The translations under genes were made by a program, and so were the position numbers. A DNA stretch of 40,423 nucleotides, from positions 1 to 40,423 of the forward strand of contig NZ_JANYUY010000065.1 of NCBI RefSeq assembly GCF_025060755.1, given 5' to 3'. Below the pieces are notes generated by a model. That model was given only the letters and a program-made list of their open reading frames with translations. It was not told the origin of the DNA and searched no databases. Below, piece after piece: positions 9,370-17,711 of this stretch. How positions within the stretch are numbered: the first letter of the stretch is position 1; every line of letters starts with the position of its first letter. This stretch comes from Paenibacillus doosanensis. Its GTDB lineage: Bacteria > Bacillota > Bacilli > Paenibacillales > NBRC-103111.

Positions 9370-10872
9370 ATGCATATTACAATCGATAAGGCTGAATCGG
9401 CAGGAGTGCTGCTCTATCCTTCCTATGCGGGAGAAGCGTTCTTGTACCCGCTCGGCGAAGCCCGCAAGCGGCCGGGGACGGTTACTTGGCTGTACGGACG
9501 CGCGGAAGGCGAGACGGATGCGCTCGCTCTCGGGATGGGAGAGCGCGGGCAGGAGACGCTGGAGCGGATTCGCCGCGCCGGCGGGACGGCGGCTCGCGCT
9601 CTGCTGCTGGAAGGGCGCAGCGGCGGGACGCTCGTTCGCAGCCGAGGCGGCTGCGCGGCCGACGGCGCAAGCGCGAGCGGGGAGCGCCCGGCGGAGGCGG
9701 CCGAGTGGCTGCAGGCTTGGATCGAAGGCTGGCTGCTCGGCCTGTACCGGTTCGATAAGTACCGGAACGCGACGAGGATCAGCGGCGACGTTAGCTTGAA
9801 CCTTCGTTCGGAAGATTGGGCCGAACTTTCGCGCTCCGAGCTGGAGGCGGTTATCGGAACCGCCCGTCATCGGGCGGAAGGCGCCAATCTGACGCGAGAC
9901 TGGGTGAACGAGACGCCGGATACGCTGAATCCGGACACATTCGTCGAGTGGACGCTGGAGCTGTTCCGGGATAAGCCCGTCGGTATCCGCGTGTACCGCG
10001 GGCAGGAATTGGCGGACCGCGGCATGAACGGCTTGCTGACGGTCGGCGCCGGGAGCGAGCACGCTCCGGCGCTGATCGAGCTGCGCTACGAAGGGAGCGC
10101 CGACGCCAAGGCGCCGATGCTGGCGCTGGTCGGCAAGGCGGTCACCTTCGACATGGGCGGTATGAACGCCAAGACGGGGCGTGACATTAGCGACGCCCGG
10201 ATGGATATGGGCGGGGCGGCGGCAGTCATCGGCGCGCTGGACATTCTCGTCCGGCAGCGCGCGGAAACCAGCGTCACCGCATTGATCGCGGTTGCGGACA
10301 ATGTGCCGGACGCCCGCGCTGCGCTGCCGTCGACCGTCATTCGCTACCCGAACGGATTGACCGTTCAAGTGGCGAATACGGACGGCGAAGGGCGGCTCGT
10401 GCTGGCGGACGCCTTGATTCACGCTGCCAAGCTCGGCGCGGCGCAGGCGATCGACATTGCCACATTGACCGGCAATGTGGGAGACGCCCTCGGGCTCGGC
10501 ATCGCGGGCATCTGGGGCGACTCGGGGATGACGCGCCGTCTGGTCGAGATCGGCGAGCGCAACGGAGAGCGGCTCTGGCCGATGCCGCTGATGGACGAAT
10601 ACGAGTCGGAGCTGAAGAGCCATTACGCCGATCTGCGCAACGTAGGCACGTCGACGCTTGCGGGCGCGATTGTCGCGGCGCTGTTCATTCGCCGCTTCGT
10701 CGCCGAATCGATGGGCTGGGTTCATATCGATATGGCGGGAACGGTGCAGTACAAGCAGGATACGGGCTACGCCGAAGCGGGAGCTACAGGATACGGGGCG
10801 AGACTGCTGGCGGATTACGCGGTTCAGTATGCCCGGGAGCATCAGCGGGGAGAGCGGGAGGATTCGCAATGA
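9370..10872 (+). CDS. Leucyl aminopeptidase family protein (peptidase M17)
   Basis: The C-terminal half carries the M17 di-metal site. K256 lies in VGKAVTF, D261 in FDMGG, K268 follows, then D279 in RMDMGG, and D338, E340 and R342 in NTDGEGRL. All key metal ligands and the catalytic lysine and arginine are kept. The N-terminal domain is divergent, with an arginine- and alanine-rich stretch (about residues 60-110). ATG 9370 is preferred over ATG 9331 because AAGAAGGGA precedes it. The family removes N-terminal amino acids from peptides as a cytoplasmic hexamer. Here it probably trims peptides brought in by the importer just upstream. It overlaps cutC by 4 bases. Confidence 0.88.
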   Translation: MHITIDKAESAGVLLYPSYAGEAFLYPLGEARKRPGTVTWLYGRAEGETDALALGMGERGQETLERIRRAGGTAARALLLEGRSGGTLVRSRGGCAADGASASGERPAEAAEWLQAWIEGWLLGLYRFDKYRNATRISGDVSLNLRSEDWAELSRSELEAVIGTARHRAEGANLTRDWVNETPDTLNPDTFVEWTLELFRDKPVGIRVYRGQELADRGMNGLLTVGAGSEHAPALIELRYEGSADAKAPMLALVGKAVTFDMGGMNAKTGRDISDARMDMGGAAAVIGALDILVRQRAETSVTALIAVADNVPDARAALPSTVIRYPNGLTVQVANTDGEGRLVLADALIHAAKLGAAQAIDIATLTGNVGDALGLGIAGIWGDSGMTRRLVEIGERNGERLWPMPLMDEYESELKSHYADLRNVGTSTLAGAIVAALFIRRFVAESMGWVHIDMAGTVQYKQDTGYAEAGATGYGARLLADYAVQYAREHQRGEREDSQ

Positions 10873-11561
10873 AATTGGAAGTGATCGCCACTTGTATGGA
10901 CGATGCGCTGAAGGCGGAGGCCGGCGGCGCGGATCGTCTGGAATTAATTACGGCCATTACGGAAGGCGGCTTGACGCCGGGCATCGGATTGGTCCGTCAA
11001 GTCGTCCAGGCGGTTCGCATACCGGTCCATGTAATGGTCAGGCCGCACAGCCGCTCCTTTGTATATGACCGGTATGACCTGGAGACGATGATCGCCGAGA
11101 TTCAGGCGATCGCTTCCGCGGGAGCGGCCGGCATTGTCGTCGGCGCTTTGACGCCGGAAGGGCGGATCGACGAGCGGGCGCTGGAAGCGATGCTTCCGTG
11201 GGCGGAAGGGCTGCAGGTGACGTTCCACCGGGCTTTCGACGAGCTGGAGGATCAGCTCGCAGGGCTGCGGACGCTGCTTCGCTATCCTTCCTTTACCCGC
11301 GTGCTGACGTCGGGCGGGCTTCGCCCGGCTCCCGAGGCGGCGCCTGCGATTCGCAGGCTCGTCGAAGCGGCGGAAGGGACGACGCTGCGCATCCTGGCGG
11401 GCAACGGGCTCACTCCCGAGGTCGTCGAAGCTTTCATTGAACAAACCGGAGTACCCGAAGTTCATTTCGGCTCCGCGGTTCGCATCGGCCGATCGGGCTT
11501 GGCGCCGATCGATCCCGTGCGGCTGCGGGCCTTATCCGACAGCCTTCTTAGATTCGGCTGA
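10869..11561 (+). CDS. cutC: CutC family protein
   Basis: The 230-residue protein shows the CutC TIM-barrel hallmarks: GADRLELITAITEGGLTPG, VMVRPHSRSFVY, GIVVGALTPEGRID, VTFHRAFDE, RVLTSGG and the C-terminal VHFGSAVR. The family was named for copper tolerance in E. coli, but the biochemical role is not settled. Here it lies inside a peptide and sugar catabolic cluster, coupled to the aminopeptidase gene by an ATGA overlap, and no copper gene is near. A role in processing the imported substrate is therefore at least as likely as copper handling. That is inference from context. Confidence 0.88.
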   Translation: MKLEVIATCMDDALKAEAGGADRLELITAITEGGLTPGIGLVRQVVQAVRIPVHVMVRPHSRSFVYDRYDLETMIAEIQAIASAGAAGIVVGALTPEGRIDERALEAMLPWAEGLQVTFHRAFDELEDQLAGLRTLLRYPSFTRVLTSGGLRPAPEAAPAIRRLVEAAEGTTLRILAGNGLTPEVVEAFIEQTGVPEVHFGSAVRIGRSGLAPIDPVRLRALSDSLLRFG

Positions 11562-11587
11562 TCATAGATTTTGAAAAAAGGTGAATT

Positions 11588-12541
11588 ATGTTGCATAACA
11601 CAGAACAATACGTAGTAGGCATCGATCTGGGCGGAACGAAGATCGCCGCCGCTCTTTTCAATTCGAAGGGAGAGATCTTGGGCCGTGAGCGGATGGAAAC
11701 CGCCAACGCGCGTACGGCGAAGGAAGTCGTGCAGCGGATGATCGAAATGATCCGTTCCGTCGCGCGCGGACTTCCGTTATCCGGCGTCGGGCTGGCCTCG
11801 CCGGGAGCGGTGAACAGCAAGGACGGCATCGTGCTGCACGGCACGAATCTCCCGGAATGGGAGCAGGTTCCTTTGAAGAAGTGGATGGGAGAAGCGCTCG
11901 GCGTGGACGTGCAGGTCGTGAACGACGCGAATGCGGCGGCTTGGGGCGAATATGTCCGGGGAGCGGGCAAAGGCTCGGAGAATATGGTGTACGTGACGTT
12001 CAGCACCGGGATCGGAGCCGGTATCGTACTGGACGGCAAGCTGATGCTCGGTTCTACTTCTTTTGCCGGAGAGCTTGGACATAACATCATCCAGCCGGAC
12101 GGACCCGCCTGCAGCTGCGGCAACCGGGGCTGCTGGGAGGTATTCGCTTCCGGAACGGCTATCCGCGATGCGGCGCTGGCATTCATGCAGAGCAAATCTT
12201 CCGCGATTGCGGAATTGGCCGCCGCCTGCGGCGAACCGGTGTCCGCGAAGCATGTGTTCGAAGCGTATAAGCAAGCGGATGAAGTCGCCGTTCAGGTGGT
12301 AGACCGGGCGGTCCACTATATGGCGCTTGGATTGGCGAACGCGGTCCATACGTTCAATCCCGACCGGATCGTCGTCGGCGGCGGCGTGAGCAAGGCCGGC
12401 GACCAGCTGTTCCCCGCGCTGCGCGAGCAGACGGAGAAGCTGGTCATGAAGCCGTACCGGGGCACGTTCGAGATCGTCCCCGCCGGCTTACAGGATGACG
12501 TAGGCTTGATCGGCGCGGCGGCGTTGTTTCATCAATCGTAA
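11588..12541 (+). CDS. ROK-family sugar kinase
   Basis: The protein opens with the phosphate-binding motif GIDLGGTKIA and has no DNA-binding extension, so it is the kinase rather than the regulator branch of ROK. The zinc motif CSCGNRGC follows GELGHNIIQPDGPA, and the catalytic aspartate lies in NDANAAAWGE. The length of 317 residues fits glucokinase, N-acetylmannosamine or N-acetylglucosamine kinases. An AAAAGGTGA site precedes the ATG. Cluster context favours phosphorylation of the sugar left after fucose removal, for example GlcNAc, but sequence alone does not separate GlcNAc from glucose. Confidence 0.88.
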   Translation: MLHNTEQYVVGIDLGGTKIAAALFNSKGEILGRERMETANARTAKEVVQRMIEMIRSVARGLPLSGVGLASPGAVNSKDGIVLHGTNLPEWEQVPLKKWMGEALGVDVQVVNDANAAAWGEYVRGAGKGSENMVYVTFSTGIGAGIVLDGKLMLGSTSFAGELGHNIIQPDGPACSCGNRGCWEVFASGTAIRDAALAFMQSKSSAIAELAAACGEPVSAKHVFEAYKQADEVAVQVVDRAVHYMALGLANAVHTFNPDRIVVGGGVSKAGDQLFPALREQTEKLVMKPYRGTFEIVPAGLQDDVGLIGAAALFHQS

Positions 12542-12577
12542 TCGACTTTGAATGGAGAAGGAGGTTGGATTAGATCT

Positions 12578-13852
12578 ATGAGCACGAGGGAGCAAAGAAC
12601 CCGCTGGTTTCTGCAAGACCGGTTCGGGATGTTCATTCATTGGGGCTTGTACTCGATTCCTGCCCGAGGAGAATGGATTCGGGGCAACGAGCGGATGAGC
12701 TATGAGCAGTACAAAGTTTATTTCGACGAGTTCGACGCCTCCCGCTATAACCCCAGAGAATGGGCCAAAGCGGCCAAGGCCGCCGGGCAGAAGTACGCGG
12801 TGCTGACGACGAAGCATCATGACGGCTTCTGCCTGTTCGACAGCAAGCTGACGGACTTCAAAGCGACGAATACGCCGGCCGGGCGCGACCTCGTCCGCGA
12901 ATATATCGACGCTTTTCGCGCGGAAGGACTCGCCGTCGGGTTGTATTATTCCATCATCGACTGGCATCATGACGATTATCCCGGCTACGGAGACAAGGCT
13001 CATCCGGATCGGGACAACGAGGCGGCGAAGGATAAGCCGATCGATTTCGACCGCTACTTGACCTACATGCACGGACAAGTGAAGGAACTGTTGACGAACT
13101 ACGGCAAGATCGACATCATGTGGTTCGATTTCTCCTACGATAATATGACCGGCGAAAAGTGGAAGGCGACAGAGCTTATCCGCATGATCCGCTCGATCCA
13201 GCCGGACATCATCATCGATAACCGGCTCGGAGGCAATATTCGCGCGGCCGAGCCGGAGGAGTATGCCGGAGATTTCTTCTCTCCGGAGCAAATCATTCCT
13301 CCCGGCGGCATCGTCGACGTGAACGGCAAGCCCGTGCCATGGGAGGCCTGCATCACCTTGAACGACCACTGGGGCTACCACTCCGCCGACAAAAACTACA
13401 AATCGGCCCAGCAGGTCATCCGCACGCTGGTCGAATGCGTCAGCAAGAACGGCAATCTGCTGCTGAACGTCGCCCCGGACGCGAAAGGAGAAATCGGCCG
13501 CGAAACGCTGGACGTGCTGCAGGAAGTCGGCGAATGGCTGCGCTTGAACGGCGGCAGCATTTACGGCTGCGGCGCGGCCGACCGACCGAAGCCGGAGTGG
13601 GGGCGCTACACGCAGAACGACAATAAGCTGTACGCCCATGTATACGATCGGGGGATCGGACCGATCTATTTCGAAGGCTTGAAGGGCAAGATCGCCAAGG
13701 CGAGGCTGCTTCGGGACGGAACCGAGCTGAAGGTGGAGACGCCGTGGATGGCCGAGGAATACTCGGACATCGACAGCGGCGCGTTCATTACGCTGGCCGG
13801 CGCCAAGCTGCCGGATGAGCGTGACACGGTGATCGAGCTTCATTTGAAGTGA
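12578..13852 (+). CDS. Alpha-L-fucosidase (glycoside hydrolase family 29)
   Basis: GH29 hallmarks are present: RFGMFIHWGLYSIP near the N-terminus, LTTKHHDGFCLFDS, GLYYSIIDWH and IDIMWFDF, in which D184 is the expected nucleophile. A compact beta-sandwich C-terminus follows. The total is about 424 residues with no signal peptide, so the enzyme is cytoplasmic and must act on imported oligosaccharides or glyco-amino acids. ATG 12578 is used; an AGGAGG lies 13 bases upstream, a rather long spacing, and the TTG at 12548 lies ahead of that site. It is the last gene of the cluster and is followed by a clear terminator. The linkage it cleaves (alpha-1,2/3/4 or core alpha-1,6) cannot be read with certainty. 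Confidence 0.9.
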   Translation: MSTREQRTRWFLQDRFGMFIHWGLYSIPARGEWIRGNERMSYEQYKVYFDEFDASRYNPREWAKAAKAAGQKYAVLTTKHHDGFCLFDSKLTDFKATNTPAGRDLVREYIDAFRAEGLAVGLYYSIIDWHHDDYPGYGDKAHPDRDNEAAKDKPIDFDRYLTYMHGQVKELLTNYGKIDIMWFDFSYDNMTGEKWKATELIRMIRSIQPDIIIDNRLGGNIRAAEPEEYAGDFFSPEQIIPPGGIVDVNGKPVPWEACITLNDHWGYHSADKNYKSAQQVIRTLVECVSKNGNLLLNVAPDAKGEIGRETLDVLQEVGEWLRLNGGSIYGCGAADRPKPEWGRYTQNDNKLYAHVYDRGIGPIYFEGLKGKIAKARLLRDGTELKVETPWMAEEYSDIDSGAFITLAGAKLPDERDTVIELHLK

Positions 13853-13884
13853 GATTGGCTGAGTATCGTAGGAAAATTGTATGG

Positions 13885-13914
13885 AGACACGGAGCGTTTG
13901 CTTCGTGTCTTTTA
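13885..13914 (+). terminator. Rho-independent terminator of the ROK-fucosidase cluster
   Basis: An 11-bp stem (AGACACGGAGC with GCTTCGTGTCT, one G-U pair) with a GTTT loop is followed by TTT. It lies 33 bases after the fucosidase stop. Confidence 0.85.
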
Positions 13915-13997
13915 CTGGTTTTTTGAAGGGTGCTTCCATTAATTGTAATTCGATAAAGAATGCTTATACTCTGGCATGGATGTTGGTCCATACTGTG

Positions 13998-14164
13998 GTG
14001 CGAATGTGAAGCGAACACGAATTTCCAGAGGGATTCGCACCTAGGCGAAATCGAATGATGCCGTCGGCTCATACCGATGCCGCTATATCTTGTGGCTTAT
14101 TTGGTAGATAGGGTGTATTATTAAACGATATAAACGTTAGGGCTAATACACCTTGGAAATCGGA
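13998..14164 (+). promoter_or_regulatory. CRISPR leader 1
   Basis: This AT-rich stretch directly upstream of array 1 is clearly related to the stretch upstream of array 2. Shared blocks are GTGCGAATGTGAAGCG, TTCGCACCTA, TGGCTTATTTGG, GTATTATTAAA and, next to the first repeat, AAATCGG. Both copies contain an inverted repeat GTGCGAA-29 nt-TTCGCAC (13998-14004 and 14034-14040 here) with identical spacing. Leaders carry the promoter of the array and the signals for new spacer integration. Confidence 0.8.
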
Positions 14165-14329
14165 GTCGCACCCCGCGCGGGTGCGTGGATTGAAATGTGA
14201 GCACCGTGACTTGGTCGCCGTCGGAGAGCTCGTCGCACCCCGCGCGGGTGCGTGGATTGAAATTGGTTCGTAAGGTCGATTCGCTTTGGCATTTAAAGTC
14301 GCACCCCGCTCGGGTGTGTGGATTGAAAA
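14165..14329 (+). CRISPR. CRISPR array 1 (3 repeats, 2 spacers), type I-C-like repeat
   Basis: Repeats of 32 bases start at 14165, 14232 and 14298. The first two are identical, starting GTCGCACCCCGCGCGGG and ending GTGGATTGAAAT. The last is degenerate (GCTCGGGTGTGTGG and a final A), as expected of the trailer end. Spacers are 35 and 34 bases. The repeat folds as GCACCC/GGGTGC around five bases. Its ends match repeats usually found with type I-C systems. The leader is on the left, so transcription is rightward. No cas gene is in the window. Confidence 0.95.
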
Positions 14330-14338
14330 CGCAATAGT

Positions 14339-14611
14339 ATGAGCGAGCTGTGGGATCAGATCGCCGAAGTGCTGAACCGCGATCTTTCCCCGCAGCAAAC
14401 GGCCTCATTCTTGAATAAACTGCAGGATGCATTGGACGGACAGTTGGAAGCTTGCCGTTCCGTCGTCCATAAGGAAATCGATCTGCAGCAAGCGGTATGG
14501 CGGTCCAAGCAAGAAGATTTGCTGCAGCTCCAACTGTCGGCAAGGAACCTGCAAGCGGTTATGGAGCGGCTGCGCGATTGGCGTACGGTTCGTCGGGCCA
14601 ATCTTCGATAA
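14339..14611 (+). CDS. Hypothetical protein, possible gene remnant beside CRISPR array 1
   Basis: A 90-residue frame begins 9 bases after the last repeat and is followed by a hairpin. The product is rich in Leu, Gln, Glu and Arg, predicted to be nearly all helical, with no membrane segment or known motif that I recognise. Codon use looks like the neighbouring genes. There is no ribosome binding site, because the bases upstream belong to the CRISPR repeat. It may be the 3' end of an older gene that the array now abuts, rather than an expressed gene. Confidence 0.4.
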   Translation: MSELWDQIAEVLNRDLSPQQTASFLNKLQDALDGQLEACRSVVHKEIDLQQAVWRSKQEDLLQLQLSARNLQAVMERLRDWRTVRRANLR

Positions 14612-14654
14612 AGATTAGCTGAGCATCTTGAGCGGGGAGTTATGGTTTAAATAC

Positions 14655-14690
14655 ACAAAGCACAGACCGGCAAACCGCTCTGTGCTTTGT
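14655..14690 (+). terminator. Terminator-like perfect hairpin
   Basis: A perfect 12-bp stem (ACAAAGCACAGA with TCTGTGCTTTGT, 12-base loop) lies 44 bases after the small frame. The T tract is poor on both strands, so it could be a weak bidirectional terminator between the small frame and the leftward AraC gene. The rest of 14612-14837 shows nothing else. Confidence 0.5.
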
Positions 14691-14837
14691 TGCGTAATTG
14701 CTGCGCTGACTATGGAAGATCCTTTATTTCTCATTTATGGCCCATCGGGCGATGCCGCCTCGTGCTCCCTATTCTTTAGTACTTTTCGAAGCCTGTTGCA
14801 GGTTTGACCGCGTGTGTGAAACAGCGTGGAAGCGCAT

Positions 14838-15683
14838 CTACAGCTTGCGCGAAAGCTTCGCATAGGACGATGGCGTCATACCGGCGATACGTTTAAAGAT
14901 ACGGCTGAAATAAAATTCGTCCTCATAGCCGACCAGCTTGGAGATTTCCGTCAAAGCGAGCCCGGAGCTCTCCAGCAGCTCCTTCGCTTTGGTCACCCGC
15001 AGGCGAATGATATAGTCCTTTGGGGCGAAGCCCGTAAGCCGTTTGAACTGCCGGGAATAGTAGCCCGTGCTGAGTCCGGCTGACTTGGCGAGCTGCTCCA
15101 CGGTTAACGGAGACTGGAAATGGTCGGCGATGTACCGGAACGTGAACTGAATCGCCGAATCCGCGTCGCTGCTGTACTGCGCATCGTACATGTTGTCGAT
15201 CAGGGAGAGCCACAGCTCCCGAAATGCCAAGTTACAGCGGTATTGCGAGATGGGATCGTAAGCTTTCCACAGCCGGAATACCTTATCGAAGCACCTGCGC
15301 ACTTCGGCCGGCCGCACGGTCGTAATCATGCCGCGCAACGGCGCGAGCCAAGTGCCTGATGAACGAGTCAGCCATTCCTGCTTTTCTTTGTAGCACATTT
15401 GGTAGTCGAACCGGATATGGTAGATTTCAACGTCCTCCGAATCCGAGATCGTCCATTCGAACGTCGTTTCGGGAACGAATACCATAACGGCGCCGGGTAC
15501 CAGCGCATACTTGACGTTGTTCATTACGTAATAGCCTGCGCCTCTTACGATATAGTGAATGGAATGAATATTATGAACGTACGGCGCTTGGCGCGTGCCC
15601 GCAGGAAGTATCGTATTTCCGGCAAAAGCGACCGAGAACACGGATTTATGGAGATGATCGGCCAGTTGGGTCGCGTTGATCAA
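14838..15683 (-). CDS. AraC-family transcriptional regulator
   Basis: The product has an N-terminal cupin-like sensor half (PGAVMVFVPETTFEWTI region) and a C-terminal pair of helix-turn-helix motifs (LTVEQLAKSAGLSTGYYSRQFKRLTG, then ISKLVGYEDEFYFSRIFKRIAGMTPSSY). A TTG start at 15683 is proposed because AAGGAG lies 9 bases upstream. An in-frame ATG at 15713 has no such site. The product would be about 281 residues. AraC proteins of this type usually activate sugar catabolic genes. Here it follows the dioxygenase gene on the same strand after a 226-base gap, so it may or may not regulate it. The effector is unknown. Confidence 0.85.
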   Translation of the reverse strand: MINATQLADHLHKSVFSVAFAGNTILPAGTRQAPYVHNIHSIHYIVRGAGYYVMNNVKYALVPGAVMVFVPETTFEWTISDSEDVEIYHIRFDYQMCYKEKQEWLTRSSGTWLAPLRGMITTVRPAEVRRCFDKVFRLWKAYDPISQYRCNLAFRELWLSLIDNMYDAQYSSDADSAIQFTFRYIADHFQSPLTVEQLAKSAGLSTGYYSRQFKRLTGFAPKDYIIRLRVTKAKELLESSGLALTEISKLVGYEDEFYFSRIFKRIAGMTPSSYAKLSRKL

Positions 15684-15909
15684 TGCATCGTCTCTCCTTG
15701 CCAAAAGGAACATGTCTGTTTGGAGCGCGGCGAGAAAAGTAGGCCAAGCAAGCGGAGACGCCTTCCGCTCGCTGTTGTCCCCGATTTTCCTAAATGGAAA
15801 CCCGCAAGCGGATTGGAGAAGCAGGGAGTTAGGGCGAACGAGTTAGCGCTAATGCTTCAATGGAATGGGGCCGCTTGCTTGCGCTTCTCTTTTTATCAGT
15901 TCAGGCTTC

Positions 15910-16602
15910 CTAGATCGCCGGCCGCAAAATAATGTGCTGTTTTCCCCGGCCGACAGGCACCGTCGCCTCCTGATACGAAACGATAAAGGCCCGTCTAATC
16001 TGATCCGTTTCGTTGCCTTTGGAAGAGTGCCACGTGAGGGCGTTAAACAGTAGGATAGAGCCTGCCTTCATCGGCACCGGTTCCGCTTTCGACAAGTCAA
16101 CCTGCTCCTCGACCAAAGCTTTCCGGCAAGTGCCGTTATTTTTCACGGTGTATGGCAGCAAGCCTTGCTTATGGCTTCCGGGAACGATCCATAAACAGCC
16201 GTTCTTCTCGTCGGTATCCTGCAGCGGCACCCATATCGACATCCGGGTATCGCTGTTCACCACTTCCGTGTAATATGCGTCATCCTGATGCCAGTGGCAA
16301 ACGGAAGGACTGTGAGGCAGCTTGGTCAACAGCTTTGAGGAAAAGATGGAGATACCGGGCTTCACAATATCCTCGATCAGGGTCAAAATCCGCTCGTCAT
16401 AAGCGAATGCCTTGGTCTTATCGGTCAGCATGGCGAGCTGGTACGTAAATCCTTCATGCTCTCCCGTTGATTGAACTGGCGCTTCACATCCGTCCAGCTC
16501 CTTGTTGATCTCGCTTAACTCATTCACTGAGAAAAAATCCGAAACCACCACATAACCCAGCTCATCATAATGCTTTTTTTCTTCCGCCGTCAATATTCTC
16601 AC
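15910..16602 (-). CDS. Phytanoyl-CoA dioxygenase (PhyH) family protein
   Basis: The 230-residue product carries the Fe(II)/2-oxoglutarate dioxygenase facial triad: H105 and D107 in HWHQDD and H192 in TWHSSKGN. R203 or R204 is placed to bind 2-oxoglutarate. GTG 16602 is used, with AAGGAG 8 bases upstream. The longer open frame reaching 17085 runs backward through CRISPR repeats and is an artefact. The family hydroxylates small organic molecules; substrates range from phytanoyl-CoA to ectoine and phosphonates, and none can be assigned here. It lies between two CRISPR arrays and reads away from the second leader. Confidence 0.87.
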   Translation of the reverse strand: MRILTAEEKKHYDELGYVVVSDFFSVNELSEINKELDGCEAPVQSTGEHEGFTYQLAMLTDKTKAFAYDERILTLIEDIVKPGISIFSSKLLTKLPHSPSVCHWHQDDAYYTEVVNSDTRMSIWVPLQDTDEKNGCLWIVPGSHKQGLLPYTVKNNGTCRKALVEEQVDLSKAEPVPMKAGSILLFNALTWHSSKGNETDQIRRAFIVSYQEATVPVGRGKQHIILRPAI

Positions 16603-16705
16603 CTGAATCACTCCTTCAAGAAATCGATTGGTTGTATTGTAGCACCCGGGTTTACGATTCCACCATGGAGTAATATGATAAGCGATCTGGACAAATCTGA
16701 TCTTA

Positions 16706-16877
16706 GTGCGAATGTGAAGCGCACATGAATTTCCTGGGGGGTTCGCACCTAAATAGAAGTCTAATGTTGTCAGCGACATCGTAAAAGTATTTGTAATCTT
16801 ATGGCTTATTTGGGAGAATAGGCGTATTATTAAATCAAAAGGACAATTTTTTGGGCTATTTTCCTTTGAAAATCGGT
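16706..16877 (+). promoter_or_regulatory. CRISPR leader 2
   Basis: This AT-rich leader upstream of array 2 shares several blocks with leader 1, including the inverted repeat GTGCGAA (16706-16712) and TTCGCAC (16742-16748) with the same 29-base gap. It runs into the first repeat through GAAAATCGGT. The phyH-like gene starts about 100 bases to the left, in the opposite direction. Confidence 0.82.
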
Positions 16878-17670
16878 GTCGCACCCCACACGGGGTGTGT
16901 GGATTGAAATAAGGGTCAAGCTGAGCAACACGGAACAAGAGTCCAGTCGCACCCCACACGGGGTGTGTGGATTGAAATTGCAAGTCCGTCTTTACACCGT
17001 TATACATTCCCGGTCGCACCCCACACGGGGTGTGTGGATTGAAATTAGCAATGGTGGGTGTAAAAGTTAAAAAAGCAAGTCGCACCCCACACGGGGTGTG
17101 TGGATTGAAATGCCTTGCTTCCGGAATAATTTATCGATCATTCCGTCGCACCCCACGCGGGGTGTGTGGATTGAAATTTGGTAAGTTTAAGAGTCCGGAG
17201 GACCTCGCTAAGTCGCACCCCACACGGGGTGTGTGGATTGAAATAGGAGCCGAACGGAGAATAAAAGCAGCTGCTCGGGTATACAAGTCGCACCCCACAC
17301 GGGGTGTGTGGATTGAAATTGTTTTGCAGCCTGTGCTCAAAAATAATATGACGTCGCACCCCACACGGGGTGTGTGGATTGAAATAAAGAAAAGTAAACG
17401 AAAAGAGATCCTGCAGCTGCTGTCGCACCCCACACGGGGTGTGTGGATTGAAATATGTGGCAGATGTTCCGCAACTTTATGGCAACCGTCGCACCCCACA
17501 CGGGGTGTGTGGATTGAAATGAGTTTTTGCCAGTCGAACCACATAATCATTATCAGTCGCACCCCGCACGGGTGCGTGGATTGAAATACGTGATCAGAAC
17601 TACTACAACACCTCGCGGCAAGCGTCGCACCCTGCACGGGTGCGTGGATTGAAATCTTTTCTAGCGGCAG
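16878..17670 (+). CRISPR. CRISPR array 2, leader-proximal part (12 repeats), type I-C-like
   Basis: Repeats start at 16878, 16946, 17013, 17079, 17145, 17212, 17287, 17353, 17422, 17488, 17556 and 17624. Spacers between them are 35, 34, 33, 33, 34, 42, 33, 36, 33, 35 and 36 bases. Repeats 1-10 are 33 bases with CCCCACACGGGGTGTG in the middle; repeat 5 has ACGC. Repeats 11 and 12 are 32 bases with CCCCGCACGGGTGCG and CCCTGCACGGGTGCG. The ends, GTCGCACCC and TGGATTGAAAT, never change. The twelfth spacer is cut after 15 bases by an IS3-family element, and the array resumes at 21223. Confidence 0.97.
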
Positions 17671-17711
17671 TGTACCTCTGTCAATAGAGTAGACACAAAG
17701 AATCGAGAGAA

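Noticed and set aside
9160-10869. A 569-residue open frame antisense to the aminopeptidase gene.
   Set aside because: It mirrors a GC-rich coding strand, has no family motif and no ribosome binding site, and the sense strand carries complete M17 motifs.
12488-13939. A 483-residue open frame antisense to the fucosidase gene.
   Set aside because: It is a shadow of a clear GH29 gene and shows no domain.
15910-17085. A 391-residue version of the PhyH-type protein with an N-terminal extension.
   Set aside because: The extension is read backward through CRISPR repeats and the leader. GTG 16602 has a good ribosome binding site and gives the normal family length.
16876-17637. Open frames on both strands with a repeated SHPTRGVWIEI or FNPHTPCGVR pattern.
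   Set aside because: They are translations of the CRISPR repeats. Periodicity follows the repeat spacing, so they are not protein genes.
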